Source: Omphalotus guepiniiformis
Taxonomy: Eukaryota; Basidiomycota; Agaricomycetes; Agaricales; Omphalotaceae
Length of the DNA: 64,000 bases
Direction: 5' to 3'
Assembly: GCA_028554645.1 (NCBI GenBank)
Contig: JAQOOI010000075.1
Location: 868,001 to 932,000, forward strand
Below the pieces are notes generated by a model, which was not told the origin of the DNA, searched no databases, and saw only the letters and a program-made list of their open reading frames with translations. Numbering within the stretch: position 1 is the stretch's first letter; every line of letters starts with the position of its first letter. Of this stretch, positions 63,001 to 64,000 are shown in pieces. Both the position numbers and the translations under genes were made by a program.

Positions 63001-63240
63001 GCCGTTCGTCCTGCCCTGCTATCGAATCTTCCGTCTCACATTTCTTTCGAGAGAGACGTGAGGCCGATGTACAAAATGTTCATCAAGGCATTCTATCTAC
63101 GCCATGACGCTGCCTCTGCGAAGACGGTGATTGGGATTATGAAAGATGAGGAAGTTGCAGCTATATCGAGACAAATTCATCGTAACAGGCGACGTTACGA
63201 GGGACTACAGAAACGCGGAACAGGAAGTAGAATTAAGTGA
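60094..63240 (+). CDS. Large intronless protein, PPR-like C-terminus, probably mitochondrial
   Basis: A single 1049-codon frame (ATG at 60094, TGA/TAA context ending at 63240) in a region where every other gene is split by introns. The N-terminus MLRWFQSTVRIRGGYGGPGI is Arg-rich and lacks acidic residues, like a mitochondrial presequence; the open frame continues upstream but has no other ATG. The body is predicted all-helical with many Leu/Arg-rich helices. Near the C-terminus NFLEERIGFKPDRVTLNILV and VRNLFDDMVRIGYP resemble PPR-type helical pairs, and MYKMFIKAFYLRHDAASAKT with VIGIMKDEEV a further one. I know of large PPR-like proteins in basidiomycetes that act in mitochondrial RNA metabolism, but a specific function cannot be assigned. 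No other domain recognised. Confidence 0.7.
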   Translation: MLRWFQSTVRIRGGYGGPGIRYVPLAVSSQLVAEVSPSRPNLCQKVSCHSALHLSAVKLKDSDALASTNNYLRRPIAHVDNGHYSPHSELCQEYNTLTPASTHASPSTPGNYGGNRAQDIDILRRYLSSSGSESLAPESLVTLYESARAQSLLTQLTATQMSTLISIFGSLSLPQDAPHIRNTFVSREDGASSTPYWPFVLEMAADKKRLGLGISNGDSYWVMWAHILEFRALEGEHATQGSSFANLDCPSHSKPTSSDTDNASRALTCARKYYRKIWRRTKVPDILVPYFEALLSSCNTQHVTDCIHDLLEVLSNHANLHGRFLQLIWRIFILHKDTLSPSAKEELLLCLWNRSSSTNSPLASGRYLATHRFNPLTKQHELLPVDIARLIAVLGAPIFSLFRISVPLSVQQWGRRQVQTVLSPERSVDSRWRSLSFLSLYHWTRAGLEHDPPALNQESYLGDWHVVLVLGLLENVDVPTTQVDEVRNIIHPLWRQWKDLTASDSSRSIFVSRAIASAFLRLAARTRDEYIRNECFHYSLDQGLWATDESNTKADYVQIGALMCDYAEATIRCRGKAWSLILRSFDPRSASEVSKLSSHAGVLIKQFLSANPDLALSLYDFCLHTGIPISAETTCALGVGIATDHSEAVIPMFKHTQLASSQTEKLLHAILDSFRLQRRRYLNVRSGRILGSVVQNLYQHQAPAKLMKYPIRYCLPLLITAGCAATAVKIIELVYPRRQFFFNERFLHRMLHALLRSRLHFLAVRLYRLSKGFPVAARDRLRRKLVLGLVRGRASSLAKGYFSRRSRSLREKLADCVRFRVYTPTRASSLKVLPLLGRNPSNIASIKYAFMILLNSKRPLAALQLIKRSPSNAALTTWFGNVFLHHVFRQFQTRNSLTKKVIRTKNFLEERIGFKPDRVTLNILVKSILHWKRFADPAKVRNLFDDMVRIGYPAGPRWRRENMVPFGTRAVRPALLSNLPSHISFERDVRPMYKMFIKAFYLRHDAASAKTVIGIMKDEEVAAISRQIHRNRRRYEGLQKRGTGSRIK

Positions 63241-63483
63241 CGCGTATGAAGAAGGCTAGAGTGTACCTGTAGTGTTGAATGGTGTTCATGATTCGATTTC
63301 AGAACTCTTAATTTCGGAGCATATATGTCCTTGTTTGTTGGTGTTCCCTAATATCCAATATGCAGTACTGTAACACACTCTCCCGTATCATGCACCCCTG
63401 TCGCGTTATTTGCGGAGAAAGTTCAGCCAATAGAGAATATATTAGTTATCACAAATGCCACAGGTAACAAGAAAGGGAAGCGT
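63241..63483. other. Convergent 3' flanks of the PPR-like gene and RPN7
   Basis: 243 bp, no gene. Both neighbouring genes end toward this stretch. Confidence 0.5.
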
Positions 63484-64000
63484 TCAGTACAGGACTTTAC
63501 TCAATCTCTGTACTTCGTTCAGCAAAATATCACCTTGCCGTATCACCTGGTCAAACTGCGAAATTTTCTTTCCCCATGACTCTGATGTTTTGGTTGTCTC
63601 AACGACCCCAAGCACCTTGTCTATGGATGCGTGTATACGGCCCGTGGAGATAAAGTGAGATAGCTCACTGATGGAGGATGCGTCAGTCATTTTCTGCGGA
63701 CATTTGATGATGACCTCACTGTCTACAAATTCAACGCTGACGCCGAATGCCTGTGCCAGACTTTCTAGAGTAAGGCTTCGGTAGCTCTCTAGGAGCTGTG
63801 CATATGCAAGGATACGCATTTCGCGCACATAAAAGCGTGCGTGAGGAGAGAGGATGCGTGATGGCAGAAGGTGTGTTTGCTCTAATAGAGCGAGATAATC
63901 CAGAATATTAGAGAAAGTCCTGGAAATGCCGGACAATATTCACTCACCGAGAGCTCGGAAAAATTTATCGTAATGACACTCGTAAAGGTTCTTCACCAAG
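63484..64000 (-). CDS. RPN7: 26S proteasome regulatory subunit Rpn7, 5' part beyond window
   Basis: PCI-domain subunit of the proteasome lid. The visible part runs from the right edge: LVKNLYECHYDKFFRAL, then EQTHLLPSRILSPHARFYVR, EMRILAYAQLLESYRSLTLE, SLAQAFGVSVEFVDSE (winged-helix part of PCI), LSHFISTGRIHASIDKVLGV, VETTKTSESWGKKISQFDQV and the C-terminal helix QGDILLNEVQRLSKVLY, stop at 63484-63486. These match Rpn7 closely. The intron 63664-63714 is 51 nt (GTCATC ... GTGAG), phase 0 and stop-free; retention would add 17 residues into the PCI winged helix. The intron near 63886-63950 gives RAL-EQTH, about three residues shorter than the usual sequence there, so its exact ends are uncertain. 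Confidence 0.88.

Overview
This 64 kb window is nuclear DNA of a filamentous basidiomycete, most likely an Agaricomycete. Almost every gene is cut by introns of 45-60 bp with GT-AG ends. The gene set includes a priB-like Zn2Cys6 regulator, a RecQ/DUF6589 pair, a fused CWH43, a basidiomycete-type Atg17 and a PMC1-type calcium pump with a long disordered N-terminus. No prokaryotic, organellar, rRNA, tRNA or CRISPR feature was found. Gene models were built by joining open frames at splice sites by eye, so functional calls rest on motif recognition, not on a database search.

Layout: (1) 1-5.4 kb, a divergent pair: a RecQ-family helicase running off the left edge (-) and a DUF6589 protein (+), separated by 66 bp. 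This is the most accessory-looking part. (2) 6.1-10.0 kb, a Zn2Cys6 transcription factor. (3) 10.3-17.5 kb, a co-directional (-) metabolic cluster: a cytochrome b5/acyl-CoA dehydrogenase fusion ending in ARL, and two tandem alpha-methylacyl-CoA racemase-like family III CoA-transferases, one ending in SKL. Together they suggest a peroxisomal route for branched acyl-CoA. (4) 17.9-23.7 kb (+): a secreted GH79 enzyme, a single-pass membrane SH3 protein and an NAD(P)-binding (NmrA/epimerase-like) protein. (5) 24.0-44.2 kb, dense housekeeping genes: Bsd2/NDFIP-like protein, SelO, Arp3, a GATA factor, Atg17, a zinc-finger/LysM protein, a C3HC zinc-finger protein (ZC3HC1/Rsm1-like), an EthD-like protein, eIF2-alpha and CWH43. 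(6) 44.9-50.2 kb, PMC1-type Ca2+-ATPase. (7) 50.2-56.1 kb, a 5.8 kb stretch without a supportable gene. (8) 56.1-64 kb: trehalose-6-phosphate synthase, ribosomal protein P0 (uL10), a large intronless PPR-like protein and the 3' part of proteasome subunit Rpn7, which runs off the right edge.

The most notable observations are: the RecQ/DUF6589 module with a minimal shared promoter; the probable peroxisomal CoA-racemase/dehydrogenase cluster with unequal targeting signals; two genes (GATA factor and the essential P0) whose only frame-restoring exon junction lies in a direct repeat exactly 59 bp apart and cannot be cut as GT-AG; three GC-AG introns, one of which is GT-AG in its tandem paralog; a double telomere-type motif just upstream of eIF2-alpha; and in-frame, stop-free introns in two genes that would permit two protein forms.
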